Source of the DNA: Corynebacterium xerosis NBRC 16721 = ATCC 373
Lineage (GTDB): Bacteria > Actinomycetota > Actinomycetes > Mycobacteriales > Mycobacteriaceae
Assembly: GCF_001552415.1 (NCBI RefSeq)
Contig: NZ_BCRD01000002.1
Span: 310,001-374,000 of the forward strand
Direction: 5' to 3'
Length of the DNA: 64,000 nucleotides
Shown here: positions 8,202 to 17,726 of the stretch, one piece after another
Layout: every line of letters starts with the position of its first letter
Numbering within the stretch: position 1 is the stretch's first letter
The notes under the pieces: model-generated
Told to the model about the DNA's origin: nothing
What the model saw: only the letters and a program-made list of their open reading frames with translations
Databases searched by the model: none
Translations under genes and position numbers: made by a program

Positions 8202-9009
8202 CGGCCCTTCTCGTAGACATGGGGTGTTCTCCGGCATGGGGTGGTTCGGTTTCCGTGAGCTGTCGCCGTGCCTCGGCGAGTTCGGCCCGCGCCGCGGCGA
8301 GGGCTTCGCGGGTGGCGGCCAACTCGTCGTCAAGCTCCGTGACCCGGTCGCGCAACTCGGTGATGTCGGCGCGGTACAGGTCGATGCGCGCATCGACGGC
8401 CGCCCTATCCCACCGGGGCTTGATGTGCTTGGCGCAGTTGGCGTCGACCGCGTTGACGTCGACGACGATCGCGCGCTCGATGGTCGCCCGGATCTCCCGG
8501 TCGGAGCCGGCGCCGAGGTCGCGCAGGCGCTCGATGAGCTCCGGATCGTCGGCGGCCTCCACCGCGCGCGCCGTGCCGAAGACCTTCAGGCGGCGCCGAG
8601 TGGGGAAGTCGACGAAGAACAGGCACACCCGGCCATCGCGGTCGATGTTGCCGGCGCTGACGTACTGCTGATTGCCCGGGAAGTCGGGGAACGCGAGGGT
8701 GCGGTCGCCGATGACGTGGACGAAACCCGCCGGGCCGCCCTTGTGCTGCACGTACGGCCAGCCGGCGCCGGTGACGGAGGCGAGGAAGAACACGTCGGCC
8801 TCGCGGATCAGCTTCTTGTCCACGCCCTCGAACGCGAAGCCGCCGGGGCCCGGGCCGTCGAGGTTGGGGCGGTCGTCGACGCGGTGGCCGGCGCCGGCCG
8901 CGTGCTGGCGGGCGCGGACGTGGGCGTCGTAGGCCAGGTCGTTGTAGGACGGGCGCCCGCGCGCGGCGGCGGCGTCGGTGTCGGCGTCGAGGTCGGCGAG
9001 GTCGGTCAT
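8176..9009 (-). CDS. Pyridoxamine 5'-phosphate oxidase-family (FMN split-barrel) protein
   Basis: 277-aa protein with a flavin-binding split-barrel domain at about residues 45-185 (ADVFFLASVTGAGWPYVQHKGG, FVHVIGD, YVSAGNIDRDGRVCLFFVDF, RLKVFGTAR). Members of this broad family bind FMN, F420 or heme; the substrate cannot be read from sequence. An unusual C-terminal helix (about 215-255, repeating ITELRDRVTELDDELAA pattern) looks like a coiled coil and may dimerise or tether the protein. ATG 9009 is preferred over 9024 because GGAGGAG sits 6 nt upstream of it. It lies between narI and modA and overlaps modA, so a link to molybdate or nitrate metabolism is possible but unproven. Confidence 0.8.
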   Translation of the reverse strand: MTDLADLDADTDAAAARGRPSYNDLAYDAHVRARQHAAGAGHRVDDRPNLDGPGPGGFAFEGVDKKLIREADVFFLASVTGAGWPYVQHKGGPAGFVHVIGDRTLAFPDFPGNQQYVSAGNIDRDGRVCLFFVDFPTRRRLKVFGTARAVEAADDPELIERLRDLGAGSDREIRATIERAIVVDVNAVDANCAKHIKPRWDRAAVDARIDLYRADITELRDRVTELDDELAATREALAAARAELAEARRQLTETEPPHAGEHPMSTRRADDGSVGTS

Positions 9010-9133
9010 CGGCTGCTCCTCCATCGTTCGTGCATCTATGATGCCACCGCTTCACGTGTGCAGCCCGCGACCTGCGCCGGTGCGGATGCGGGGAGCGGGG
9101 GTGTAACCATATCTGCACGAAAACGTGGTTCAC

Positions 9134-9157
9134 CCCGCGGTGCGGTGGCCGCGGGGC
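9134..9157 (-). terminator. Possible terminator of the nar operon
   Basis: Perfect 8-bp GC stem (CCCCGCGG/CCGCGGGG) with an 8-nt loop, 34 bp past the narI stop. Reading on the minus strand, a gtttt stretch follows at a short distance. Confidence 0.45.
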
Positions 9158-9190
9158 GAATTGTGGGGGATGGGGGACAGGCGCCGCAGG

Positions 9191-9964
9191 TCAGGCGCCG
9201 CTGGACCTGGCCTGCCCCTTCTCCGGATCACGGGTGGACACGGGATCCCAGCCGCCGGAGTGCTTCGTCGTGGTGCGCGGGGTCCGCGACCGGTAGACGA
9301 CGTACGGGCGATTGACGTAGCCCACGGGGGCGCTCAGCGCGTGGATGAGGCGGGTGAACGGCCACACCGCGAACAGCAGGAACCCGGCGATGATGTGCAG
9401 CTTGAACGACAGCGGCACGTCGACCATCAGCTCCGGCTGCGGGTTGAACAGGAACAGGCTTCGCAGCCACGGCGAAATGGTCTCGCGGTAGTCGTAGCCG
9501 TGGGAGTCGCCGAGCAGCTGGTTGAGCACGGTGGCGATGGTGCCCAGCGCGATCGGGATGGCCAGCATGACGTACATGAACTTGTCGTTCGGCGTCGTCG
9601 CGCGGAACACCGACTTGTCGGTGCGGCGGCGCCACAGCAGCCCGATCAGGCCCAGCACCGTCACGATCGCCGCCGCCATGCCGCCGATCGACGCCACCAG
9701 GTGGTAGACGTCTTGCGGGATGCCCGCAGCCTCGGTCCACGACTTCGGGATGATCAGGCCCATGAAGTGGCCGATCGCCACCGCGAGGATGCCGTAGTGG
9801 AACATCGGCGACGCGTACTTCAGCAGCCGGTTGCCCAGGAACTGCGAGGACCGGGTGGTCCAGCGGTACTGGTCGACGCGGAAACGCCAGATGGTGCCGA
9901 CCAGGAAGATCGCGATGCACAACCACGGCAGGGCGATCCAGAGGATGTAGTCGAAGGTTGTCAT
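9191..9964 (-). CDS. narI: Respiratory nitrate reductase gamma subunit (cytochrome b)
   Basis: Membrane anchor and quinol-oxidising diheme cytochrome b of the NarGHI complex, 257 aa. Five hydrophobic segments are seen, beginning FDYILWIALPWLCIAIFLVG. Histidines in FHYGILAVAIGHFMG and in KLHIIAGFLLFAVWPFTRLIHAL match the four axial heme ligands of the family. The arginine/aspartate segment after the second helix (WRFRVDQYRWTTRSSQ) is also typical. ATG 9962-9964 overlaps the narJ stop as ATGA, showing translational coupling. It is the last gene of narKGHJI on the minus strand; a candidate terminator follows. Confidence 0.96.
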   Translation of the reverse strand: MTTFDYILWIALPWLCIAIFLVGTIWRFRVDQYRWTTRSSQFLGNRLLKYASPMFHYGILAVAIGHFMGLIIPKSWTEAAGIPQDVYHLVASIGGMAAAIVTVLGLIGLLWRRRTDKSVFRATTPNDKFMYVMLAIPIALGTIATVLNQLLGDSHGYDYRETISPWLRSLFLFNPQPELMVDVPLSFKLHIIAGFLLFAVWPFTRLIHALSAPVGYVNRPYVVYRSRTPRTTTKHSGGWDPVSTRDPEKGQARSSGA

Positions 9965-10692
9965 GATCTCGTCTCCTGATTGCTGACGGGGAAGGGGAGC
10001 TCGAGGGTGCCCACGAGCTCGGCGGGCGGCCCCGCGGTGACCAGCCGCAGGTAGCGTTCGCGCGTGTCCTCGTCGAGCGGGGGCAGCGCGGTGACCAGGG
10101 CGTCGAGCAGGCCGGCGTAGGCGCTGCCGCGGCCGGCCAGCGCGTGGCGCAGCACCTCGATGCCGTCGCGGTGGGTGGCCAGCACGTCGGCGGCGATGGT
10201 GTCGCCGTTTTCGGGGCTGCCGGGTTCCAGGGCGGCGGCCTCGCACACCACGCACAGGTGGTCGGGCAGTTCGTCGCGGTCCTGCTCCAGGCCGACGGCG
10301 GCGAGCATCTCGCGGAAGCTCAGCAGCGCGACGCCGCGTTGCCGGGTGTCGCCGGTTGCGTAATAGGACAGGTAGAGGTTGCAGCGGCGCTTCTGGTCGA
10401 AGGTCTCCACGTAGTGCTCTTCCAGGGCCCGCTTTCCGACGGCCCGCGCGTGCGCCAGGAACGCCGCCAACGGATCGGCGGCGGCCAGCGGAAGCGACGG
10501 CAGCGCGTCGGCCACCGCGTCCCAGCGGGTTTCGGCGTCGTCGCCGGGGTAGTCGAGCAGGGTGGCCACCGCCATGAGCACGGTGCGCCGCTGGTCGTCG
10601 GTCATGGGGACGTGGGTCGGTTCGGCCAGGGCCGTCGCGCGGGCGGCGTCCGCCGCGCGGCGCGCCGGGCGACCGAGGAAATTCAACGCCAT
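9961..10692 (-). CDS. narJ: Nitrate reductase assembly chaperone
   Basis: System-specific chaperone that holds NarG for cofactor insertion before membrane docking. 243 aa, in the TorD/NarJ family. Landmarks are the N-terminal LMAVATLLDYPGDD, HYVETFDQKRRCNLYLSYYATGDTR (the most conserved NarJ stretch, about 115-140), and DELPDHLCVVCE. ATG 10692 lies 5 nt after the narH stop, and upstream readings are shadows of narH. The stop overlaps narI ATG. It is not part of the final enzyme but is needed for its activity in other species. Confidence 0.95.
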   Translation of the reverse strand: MALNFLGRPARRAADAARATALAEPTHVPMTDDQRRTVLMAVATLLDYPGDDAETRWDAVADALPSLPLAAADPLAAFLAHARAVGKRALEEHYVETFDQKRRCNLYLSYYATGDTRQRGVALLSFREMLAAVGLEQDRDELPDHLCVVCEAAALEPGSPENGDTIAADVLATHRDGIEVLRHALAGRGSAYAGLLDALVTALPPLDEDTRERYLRLVTAGPPAELVGTLELPFPVSNQETRS

Positions 10693-10697
10693 CGCAC

Positions 10698-12344
10698 TCA
10701 CCTGCCCGGGAACATGGAGTCGGGGCGTTCGCCCGCACTCCACGTGGCCAGGGGGACGCGCCCGGAACCGGCGGCGATGTCTTCCGGGGGCACGCCGTGG
10801 AATTGGGCGGCGAGCTCTTCGACGGACATGTTCGGGTCGTGGGCCGCACCGACTCCGGTGCCGCCCGGGCCGCCCATGCCGGGGCCGCCGAAATCGTCCA
10901 GCGAGCAACCCATGGCCGCGACGCCCTCCGGGGTGGCGGCGGACTCGGAGTGGGCCGTCGGGATGACGTAGCGCTCGTCGTACTTGGCGATGGCCAGCAG
11001 CCGGTACATGTCCTCGATGTCCTGGCCGTCCATGCCCACCGCCGCGGCGATCTCCGGATCCGGCTCACGGCCGTTGCGGACCTCGCGCATGAACGAGCGC
11101 ATGGCCACCAGCTTGCGCAGGACCTTCTCCACCACGGCGGTGTCGCCGGCGGTGAACAGCTCCGCCAGGTACTCCAACGGGATGCGCATGGTGGAAATGG
11201 CGGTGTAGAGCAGGCGGTGGTTCTCACCGTCGGCGCCCGAGGCGGTGACGGCGTCGACGACGGGCGACAGCGGCGGGATGTACCAGACCATCGGCAGCGT
11301 CCGGTACTCCGGATGCAGCGGCAACGCCACCTTGTAGACGCTGATCAGCTTCCAGATCGGCGACTCCTGCGCCGCCTTGATCCACGAATCCGGCACGCCG
11401 CCGGCGCGGGCGCCGGCGATGACCTCCGGGTCGAAGGGATCGAGGAGCATGGAGCGCTGGGCCTCGTAGAGGTCCTTTTCATCTTCCGTGGCGGCGACTT
11501 CGCCGACCCGGTCGGCGTCGTAAAGCAAAACGCCCAGGTAACGCAGGCGGCCGACGCAGGTCTCCGAGCATACGGTCGGCTCGCCGACCTCCAGCCGCGG
11601 GTAACACAGCGTGCACTTCTCCGCCTTGCCCGTGTGATGGTTGAAGTAGACCTTCTTGTACGGGCAGCCCGACACGCACATGCGCCAACCGCGGCACTTG
11701 TCCTGGTCGACCAGCACGATGCCGTCCTCGGAGCGCTTGTACATCGCGCCCGACGGGCACGACGCCACGCACGTCGGATTGAGGCAATGCTCGCAGATGC
11801 GCGGCAGGTAGAACATGAACGACTGCTCGATCTCGTGGCGGACCTTCTCGCTCATCGCCTTGAGCACCGGATCATCGTCGAGGATCTCCTGCGACCCGCC
11901 CAGATCATCGTCCCAGTTCGACGACCACTCGATCGTGTCCATCGGCTTACCGGACAACTGCGACACCGGGCGCGCCGTGGGCACGTGCTTCGAATCCTTC
12001 GGCGCGGACAGCAGCTTGTCGTACTCGTACGTCCACGGTTCGTAGTAGTCCGTCATCTCCGGCATGTCCGGGTTGGAGAAGATGGTGGCCAGCTTCTTCA
12101 GCCGGCCGCCGGCGCGGGGCACGACCTTGCCGTTGGCCTTGCGCACCCACCCGCCCTTCCACTTCTCCTGGTCCTCCCACTGCTTGGGGTAACCGACGCC
12201 CGGGCGCGTCTCGACGTTGTTGAACCAGACGTACTCGGTGCCCTCGCGGTTCGTCCACGTCTGCTTGCACGTGACGGAACAGGTGTGGCAGCCGATGCAC
12301 TTGTCCAGGTTCATGACCATGGACAGCTGGGCCATGACCTTCAT
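10698..12344 (-). CDS. narH: Respiratory nitrate reductase beta subunit (Fe-S)
   Basis: Electron-transfer subunit of NarGHI, 548 aa, carrying four iron-sulfur clusters between NarI hemes and NarG. Cys groups visible: CIGCHTCSVTC (C16, C19, C22, C26); CEHCLNPTCVASC; CRGWRMCVSGC, in which Trp replaces one Cys and produces the [3Fe-4S] cluster typical of NarH; and the KAEKCTLCYPR group. ATG 12344 overlaps the narG stop (TGATG), indicating coupling. One near copy of the dispersed motif (11516-11526) falls in conserved coding sequence and may be fortuitous. Confidence 0.97.
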   Translation of the reverse strand: MKVMAQLSMVMNLDKCIGCHTCSVTCKQTWTNREGTEYVWFNNVETRPGVGYPKQWEDQEKWKGGWVRKANGKVVPRAGGRLKKLATIFSNPDMPEMTDYYEPWTYEYDKLLSAPKDSKHVPTARPVSQLSGKPMDTIEWSSNWDDDLGGSQEILDDDPVLKAMSEKVRHEIEQSFMFYLPRICEHCLNPTCVASCPSGAMYKRSEDGIVLVDQDKCRGWRMCVSGCPYKKVYFNHHTGKAEKCTLCYPRLEVGEPTVCSETCVGRLRYLGVLLYDADRVGEVAATEDEKDLYEAQRSMLLDPFDPEVIAGARAGGVPDSWIKAAQESPIWKLISVYKVALPLHPEYRTLPMVWYIPPLSPVVDAVTASGADGENHRLLYTAISTMRIPLEYLAELFTAGDTAVVEKVLRKLVAMRSFMREVRNGREPDPEIAAAVGMDGQDIEDMYRLLAIAKYDERYVIPTAHSESAATPEGVAAMGCSLDDFGGPGMGGPGGTGVGAAHDPNMSVEELAAQFHGVPPEDIAAGSGRVPLATWSAGERPDSMFPGR

Positions 12345-15300
12345 CAGAACTCAACCTCCTGGGAGCGGCGGCGGATCACGGTGACCTCGTCGCGCTGGTT
12401 GCCGGTCGGGCCGGTGTAGTTGAACGCGTAGGAATGCTGGGCGTAGCCGCCGATGAGGTGGGACGGCTTGATCAGGATCCGCGTCAGGGAATTGTGGATG
12501 CCGCCGCGCTTGCCGGACGTCTCCGCCACGGGCACGCCGACGGTGCGTTCCTGGGCGTGGTGCATGTACACCGTGCCCTCGGGGATGCGGTGGGAGACGA
12601 TCGCGCGGGCGGCGATGACGCCGTTGCGGTTGTAGCCCTCGATCCATTCGTTGTCGGCGACGCCGATCTTCTCGGCGTCGGCGGGGGACATCCAGACGAC
12701 CTGGCCGCCGCGCGAGAGCGCCAGCATGTGCAGGTTGTCGAAGTACTGCGAGTGGATGGCCCACTTGTTGTGCGGCGTCAGGTACCGCACCGCCACTTCC
12801 GTCTGGCCGGCCCCGTTGACGCTGACCGTGCCGGGCGTCGCCTCGCCGTAGAGGTGGTGCAGGTCCAGCGGCGGGCGGAACACCGGCAGCGCTTCGCCGA
12901 TGTCGCGCATCCAGTCGTGGTCGAGGTAGTAGTGCTGGCGGCCGGTGAGCGTGTGGAACGGCTTGAGCCGCTCGACGTTGATGACGAACGCCGAGTAGCG
13001 GCGGCCGCCGTGCTCCGAGCCGGACCACTCCGGCGAGGTGATCACCGGCACCGGGCGGGAGGAGACGTCCGCGAAGGTGATGCGCTTGCCGGCCTCCTCC
13101 TCCGACAGGTCGGCGAGGCGGGTGCCGGTGCGCTTCTCCTGGTGCTTGAAGCCCTCCGTGGCCAGGCGGCCGTTGGTGGTGCCGGACAGGCGCAGGACCA
13201 TTTCGGCGGCGCGGACGTCGGTGTCCACGCGCGGACGGCCCTTGGCCGCGCCGTCGCGGGCGACGCCGTTGGTCTGCGCCAGCTCGCCGATTTCGCGGGT
13301 CGGGTCGAACGCGACGCCCTTGGTGCCCATGCCGGCCTTTTCCGGCAGCGGGCCGATGGCGTTGAACTTGTCGAACACCGCCGTGTAGTCGCGCTCCACC
13401 GGGATCAGCTTGGGCATGGTCACGCCCGGGATCTTCGGGGTTTCGGACCAGGGCTTGACGACGCCGTGGGGGGTCGCCATCTGGTCCGGCGAATCGTGCG
13501 ACAGCGGGGCCGCGATGACGTCGGTCTGCGTGCCCAGGTGCGTGCGCGCCATCTCCGAGAACCGCTCGGCCAGATCCTGGAAGACCTGGAAGTCGGAGCG
13601 GGCCTCCCACGGCGGGTCGATCGCCGCGTTGAAGGCGTGGACGTAGGGGTGCATGTCCGTCGACGACAGGTCGTTCTTCTCGTACCAGGTCGCGGCGGGC
13701 AGGACGATGTCGGAGTGCAGGGTCGTGGACGTGTTGCGGAAGTCCGCGGTCCACATCAGGTCGATCTTGCCCACCGCGGCCTCGTCGCGCCAGACCATCT
13801 CGGTCGGGCGGCGGTCGGCGGGGACTTCCTTGCCCTGCACGGCGTTGTCGCAGCCGAGCATGTGGCGGTAGAAGTACTCGGTGCCCTTGGCGGAGGAGCC
13901 CAGCAGGTTCGTGCGCCAGTTGGCCAGCACGCGCGGGAAGTTCTCCGGGTTGCCCGGGTCCTCGATGGCGAAGCGCAGGCGGCCCTCCTCGAGCTCCTTG
14001 ACGATGTAGTCCTTCGGCGCCATACCTGCGTCGGCCGCCTCCTGGCCCAGGGCCAGCGGGTTGCGGTCGAAGGTCGGGTAGGACGGCATCCAGCCGCGGC
14101 GCGTGGCCTCGACCAGGGTGTCGGCCGTGGTCTTGCCGGCGAACGAGCCCTCCTGCAGCGGCGACGCCAGGCGCTCCGCATCGGTGCCGTCGTAGCGCCA
14201 CTGTTCGGTGGTGGCGTACCAGAAGCCGGTGGAGATCATCTGGCGCGGCGGGCGCTGCCAGTCCAGGGCGAACGCGTACTGCGCCCAGCCGGTGATCGGG
14301 CGGACCTTCTCCTGGCCGACGTAGTGCGCCCAGCCGCCGCCGTTGACGCCCTGGCAGCCGGTCATGGTGGTCAGCGCCAGGAACGTGCGGTAGATCGTGT
14401 CCGAGTGGAAGTAGTGGTTCGTGCCCGCGCCCATGACGATCATGGACTTGCCCTCGGTCTCGATGGCGTTCTGCGCGAACTCGCGGCCGATGCGGATGGC
14501 AGCGTTGGCCGGCACGCCGGTGTGCTCCTCCTGCCACGCCGGGGTGCCCGGGGTGGAGGCGTCGTCGTAGTCGGCGGGCCACTCGCCGGGCAGGCCCTCG
14601 CGGCCGACGGCGTAGCGGGCGAGCATCAGGTCGAAGACGGTGGTGACCAGGTCATCGCCGAGCCGGAACGCCGGCACGCCGCGCGAGACCACGCCCGCGC
14701 CCACCGGGCCCTCCGGCGTGGTGTCGCCGGGCAGGTCGAAGCGGGGCAGCAGCACCTCGACGGGTTCGGCGCCGGCCTTGCCCATCGCGGTCATGGCGGG
14801 GGAGCAGTCGTCGAGCTTGAGGTTCCACTTGCCCTCGCCCGCGTCGCCCCAGCGGTCGGCCATCGTGCCGCCCGGGTCCTTCACCGTGCCGTCTTCGTCG
14901 AGGACGAGCGGACGGAATTCCGCGTTGGCGGCGTCGTGAAGCGGATGATCCTGCGGGAGATCCGAGGCCGTGACGAACTTGCCCGGCACGTACGCGCCGT
15001 CGCGGGCGGACAGCCGCACGAGGAAGGGCGAGTCCGTGTACCGCTTCATGTACTCCAGGAAGCGCGGCGTCTGCTCGCCGAGGTGGAACTCTTTGAGGAT
15101 GACGTGGCCCATCGCCAGCGCCAGCGCGCCGTCCGTGCCCGGGTGGACGCGCAGCCACTCGTCGGCGAACTTCGTGTTGTCCGCGTAGTCCGGCGACACC
15201 GCGACGACCTTCTGGCCGTGGTAGCGGGCCTCGGTCATGAAGTGCGCGTCCGGGGTGCGGGTCAGCGGGATGTTCGAGCCCCACATGATCAGGTAGCCCG

Positions 15301-16078
15301 AGTTGAACCAGTCCGCCGACTCCGGGACGTCGGTCTGGTCGCCGAAGACCTGCGGGGAGGCCATCGGCAGGTCCGCGTACCAGTCGTAGAACGACAGCAT
15401 CGCGCCGCCAACCAGCTGGTAGAAGCGGGAGCCGGCGCCGTAGGACAGCATCGACATCGCCGGGATGACCGTGAAGCCGGCCAGGCGGTCCGGGCCGAAG
15501 CGCTTGACCGTGTACACGTGCGCGGCGGCGACGATCTCCATCGCCTCGTCCCACGTCGTGCGCACCAGGCCGCCCTTGCCGCGGGCCTCCTTGTACGCGC
15601 GGGAGCGCTCCGGGTCCTCCACGATGTCGCGCCACGCCAGCACCGGGTCCTTCAGCCGGGCCTTCGCCTCGCGCCAGTAATCCAGCAGCGTGCCGCGGAT
15701 GTACGGGAAGCGGATGCGGGTGGGCGAGTACGTGTACCAGGAGAACGCCGCGCCGCGCGGGCAGCCGCGGGGCTCGTACTCCGGCATGTCCGCGCCGATG
15801 GTCGGGTAATCGGTCTCCTGGGTCTCCCAGGTGATCACGCCGTCCTTGACGTAGACCTTCCACGAGCAGGAGCCCGTGCAGTTGACGCCGTGCGTGGAGC
15901 GGACGACCTTGTCGTGGCTCCACCGCTGGCGGTAGAAGCGGTCCGCGTCGCGGCCGCCCTTGAGGAACATCTGCCGCGAGTCCTCGCTCACGGTGCCGCG
16001 GCGGAGCTGCCCGCCCAGCTTGAACAGGGGATTCGAAGAGCCGGATCCGGAGGCCGGGCGGCTGTCGGTGGTGGTCAT
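12344..16078 (-). CDS. narG: Respiratory nitrate reductase alpha subunit (Mo-bisMGD)
   Basis: Catalytic subunit reducing nitrate to nitrite at a Mo-bis-MGD centre, 1244 aa, the usual length. The FS0 cluster ligands are visible near the N-terminus: H63 in THGVNCTGSCSW with C67 and C71, and C106 in RGCPRG. The segment YGAGSRFYQLVGGAMLSFYDWYADLP contains the aspartate region that coordinates Mo in NarG. No Tat signal is seen, fitting a cytoplasm-facing enzyme. I prefer ATG 16078 over 16090 because GGAG lies 6 nt ahead of it. It follows narK by about 100 bp and overlaps narH. It depends on the Moco genes to the right and molybdate uptake to the left. Confidence 0.97.
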   Translation of the reverse strand: MTTTDSRPASGSGSSNPLFKLGGQLRRGTVSEDSRQMFLKGGRDADRFYRQRWSHDKVVRSTHGVNCTGSCSWKVYVKDGVITWETQETDYPTIGADMPEYEPRGCPRGAAFSWYTYSPTRIRFPYIRGTLLDYWREAKARLKDPVLAWRDIVEDPERSRAYKEARGKGGLVRTTWDEAMEIVAAAHVYTVKRFGPDRLAGFTVIPAMSMLSYGAGSRFYQLVGGAMLSFYDWYADLPMASPQVFGDQTDVPESADWFNSGYLIMWGSNIPLTRTPDAHFMTEARYHGQKVVAVSPDYADNTKFADEWLRVHPGTDGALALAMGHVILKEFHLGEQTPRFLEYMKRYTDSPFLVRLSARDGAYVPGKFVTASDLPQDHPLHDAANAEFRPLVLDEDGTVKDPGGTMADRWGDAGEGKWNLKLDDCSPAMTAMGKAGAEPVEVLLPRFDLPGDTTPEGPVGAGVVSRGVPAFRLGDDLVTTVFDLMLARYAVGREGLPGEWPADYDDASTPGTPAWQEEHTGVPANAAIRIGREFAQNAIETEGKSMIVMGAGTNHYFHSDTIYRTFLALTTMTGCQGVNGGGWAHYVGQEKVRPITGWAQYAFALDWQRPPRQMISTGFWYATTEQWRYDGTDAERLASPLQEGSFAGKTTADTLVEATRRGWMPSYPTFDRNPLALGQEAADAGMAPKDYIVKELEEGRLRFAIEDPGNPENFPRVLANWRTNLLGSSAKGTEYFYRHMLGCDNAVQGKEVPADRRPTEMVWRDEAAVGKIDLMWTADFRNTSTTLHSDIVLPAATWYEKNDLSSTDMHPYVHAFNAAIDPPWEARSDFQVFQDLAERFSEMARTHLGTQTDVIAAPLSHDSPDQMATPHGVVKPWSETPKIPGVTMPKLIPVERDYTAVFDKFNAIGPLPEKAGMGTKGVAFDPTREIGELAQTNGVARDGAAKGRPRVDTDVRAAEMVLRLSGTTNGRLATEGFKHQEKRTGTRLADLSEEEAGKRITFADVSSRPVPVITSPEWSGSEHGGRRYSAFVINVERLKPFHTLTGRQHYYLDHDWMRDIGEALPVFRPPLDLHHLYGEATPGTVSVNGAGQTEVAVRYLTPHNKWAIHSQYFDNLHMLALSRGGQVVWMSPADAEKIGVADNEWIEGYNRNGVIAARAIVSHRIPEGTVYMHHAQERTVGVPVAETSGKRGGIHNSLTRILIKPSHLIGGYAQHSYAFNYTGPTGNQRDEVTVIRRRSQEVEF

Positions 16079-16180
16079 TCTCGACTCCAAGTCGGGTGAG
16101 ATTCGGGGACGGTCATCGGGTGGTGGTCGGGGACTGGCGGTCGGGTGGCCGCGGGAACGGGGCGGGCATGCGCATCGCGA

Positions 16181-17518
16181 TCAGCCCGGGAAGGGTGCGT
16201 TCGGACGGGCGTAGTAGATCCAGGTCAGCGTCGTGGCGAAGGCGAAGAACACCGCGCACCCCAGGAAGAACACCTTCGGATCCAGGGCGGAAAGCAGCAT
16301 GCCGACGATGAACGGGCCGAACGCGGCGATCGCGGCGGTCCAGCCGATGACGCCACCGGCCTGGCGGGGGTTGAGGATCATCGGCATCTGCTTGAACGTG
16401 CCGGCGTTGCCCAGGCCCGAGAAGAAGAAGACGGTCATCATGGCGGCGAAGAACCACCAGAACTGGCCGGGCTCGGTCGGGTTGACCAGGAACGCCACGA
16501 CCACCGTGAAGACGGTCATGCCGACGCCGCAGATGAACGTCCAGATCGCGCCGCCGAAGCGGTCGCACAGCGGGCCCCACAGGGCGCGGACGCCGGCGCC
16601 GATCATCGGGCCGAGGAACGCCAGCGCGGCGCCCTTCGGCAGCGTCTCCGGGTCGTAGCCCTGGGTCACGAAGTCCGAGCTCTTGCCGAAGACGTTGTTG
16701 ACCAGCAGGGCGTACTGGGCGGCGAAGCCGGAGAAGGCGCCGAAGGTCATGATGTAGATGATGGTCAGGATCCACGTGTTCTTGTTGCCGAAGATGTCCA
16801 GCTGCTGGCGGAAGTTCGCCTTCACCGGAACGTCCTTGAGCAGGGTGAACGCCAGGATCGCGGCGACGATCGCCCACGGCACGAAGAACCAGGCGACGTT
16901 GTGGACCCACAGGGCGGATTGGTTCGCGGCGTCGCGCTGCGGGGCGATGAAGCCGATGCCCAGCAGCGTGAAGCCCATCAGCCAGGGGGCGATGAGCTGG
17001 ATCAGGGACATGCCGAAGTTGCCGATGCCGGCCTGCAGGCCCAGCGCCGTGCCGGACATGCGCTTGGGGAAGAAGTAGCCGGTCGACGGCATGTAGCCGG
17101 AGAAGCAGCCGCCGCCGATGCCGGTCATCAGCGCCAGCACCACCAGCCACCAGTAGGGGGTCGACGGGTCGGTGACCGCGAAGCCCCAGCCGAGCATCGG
17201 CACGGCCAGCAGCAGCGAGGTGATGCCGACGAGCTTGCGGGTGCCCAGGACGGGCGGCAGGAACATGTAGATCAGCCGGATCGCGCCGCCGGAGAGTCCG
17301 GGCAGCGCGGCCAGCCAGTACAGCTGGCCGGACGTCAGGTTGAATCCGATGTCGTTGAGCTTGGGGGCGATCGCCGACACCAGGAACCAGACCGCGAAGG
17401 CCAGGATCATGGAGAAGGTGGTGATGCTCAGCGTGCGCCAGGCGATCGCCTTGTCCCAGCTCGCTTCGTCCTCGGGATTCCAGCCTTGCAGCACCCGGCC
17501 GGAGGTGTCGACGGACAT
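16181..17518 (-). CDS. narK: Nitrate/nitrite transporter (MFS)
   Basis: 445-aa major-facilitator protein of the NarK family, which brings nitrate in and/or exports nitrite. About 12 hydrophobic segments. NarK signature glycine motifs are present: ALMTGIGGGCFSGYMPSTGYFFPKR (about 130-155), ALGLQAGIGNFGMSLIQL, and in the second half FFSGLGNAGTFKQMP. ATG 17518 has GAGG 5 nt upstream. It opens the narKGHJI operon. The 208-bp divergent gap to mogA holds its promoter. In Corynebacterium glutamicum the matching operon is repressed by ArnR and GlxR; I could not recognise either site with confidence. Confidence 0.96.
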   Translation of the reverse strand: MSVDTSGRVLQGWNPEDEASWDKAIAWRTLSITTFSMILAFAVWFLVSAIAPKLNDIGFNLTSGQLYWLAALPGLSGGAIRLIYMFLPPVLGTRKLVGITSLLLAVPMLGWGFAVTDPSTPYWWLVVLALMTGIGGGCFSGYMPSTGYFFPKRMSGTALGLQAGIGNFGMSLIQLIAPWLMGFTLLGIGFIAPQRDAANQSALWVHNVAWFFVPWAIVAAILAFTLLKDVPVKANFRQQLDIFGNKNTWILTIIYIMTFGAFSGFAAQYALLVNNVFGKSSDFVTQGYDPETLPKGAALAFLGPMIGAGVRALWGPLCDRFGGAIWTFICGVGMTVFTVVVAFLVNPTEPGQFWWFFAAMMTVFFFSGLGNAGTFKQMPMILNPRQAGGVIGWTAAIAAFGPFIVGMLLSALDPKVFFLGCAVFFAFATTLTWIYYARPNAPFPG

Positions 17519-17726
17519 GTGGGCCTCTTTTCCGTGTTAACGCGTGTAACGGTGTAGACGGAGATGACCGGCACTCACGACTACCGGCTGCTCCGATGCT
17601 TACGAGTTCATGCACTCACTAATATCGTAACCGGTATGCGTAAAATGGGCCAGTGTAAAGGTGCAGGTTAACGGCCCTTTATCGCAACGCTCATGTTGCT
17701 GAATTGAAAGGACGTATGATCTGATT
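17519..17726. promoter_or_regulatory. Divergent control region narK / mogA
   Basis: 208 bp, markedly more A/T-rich than the flanking genes, between the operon start of narK (minus) and mogA (plus). It contains several gttaac/gtaac-type words and tgtaaa. I find no clear palindromic GlxR-type site. AAAGGA at 17706-17711 is the likely mogA ribosome site, with somewhat long spacing. Confidence 0.6.

Noticed and set aside
5340..8216. 958-aa open frame antisense to modBC and modA
   Set aside because: Composition is arginine/glutamine/glycine-rich with no motif; it mirrors real genes.
12434..16099. 1221-aa open frame antisense to narG
   Set aside because: Arg/Ala/Val-rich shadow typical of high-GC DNA; narG on the other strand has full family conservation.
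17519..17726. GlxR or FNR-type palindrome upstream of narK
   Set aside because: No sequence close enough to TGTGA-N6-TCACA or the FNR box was found to claim a site.
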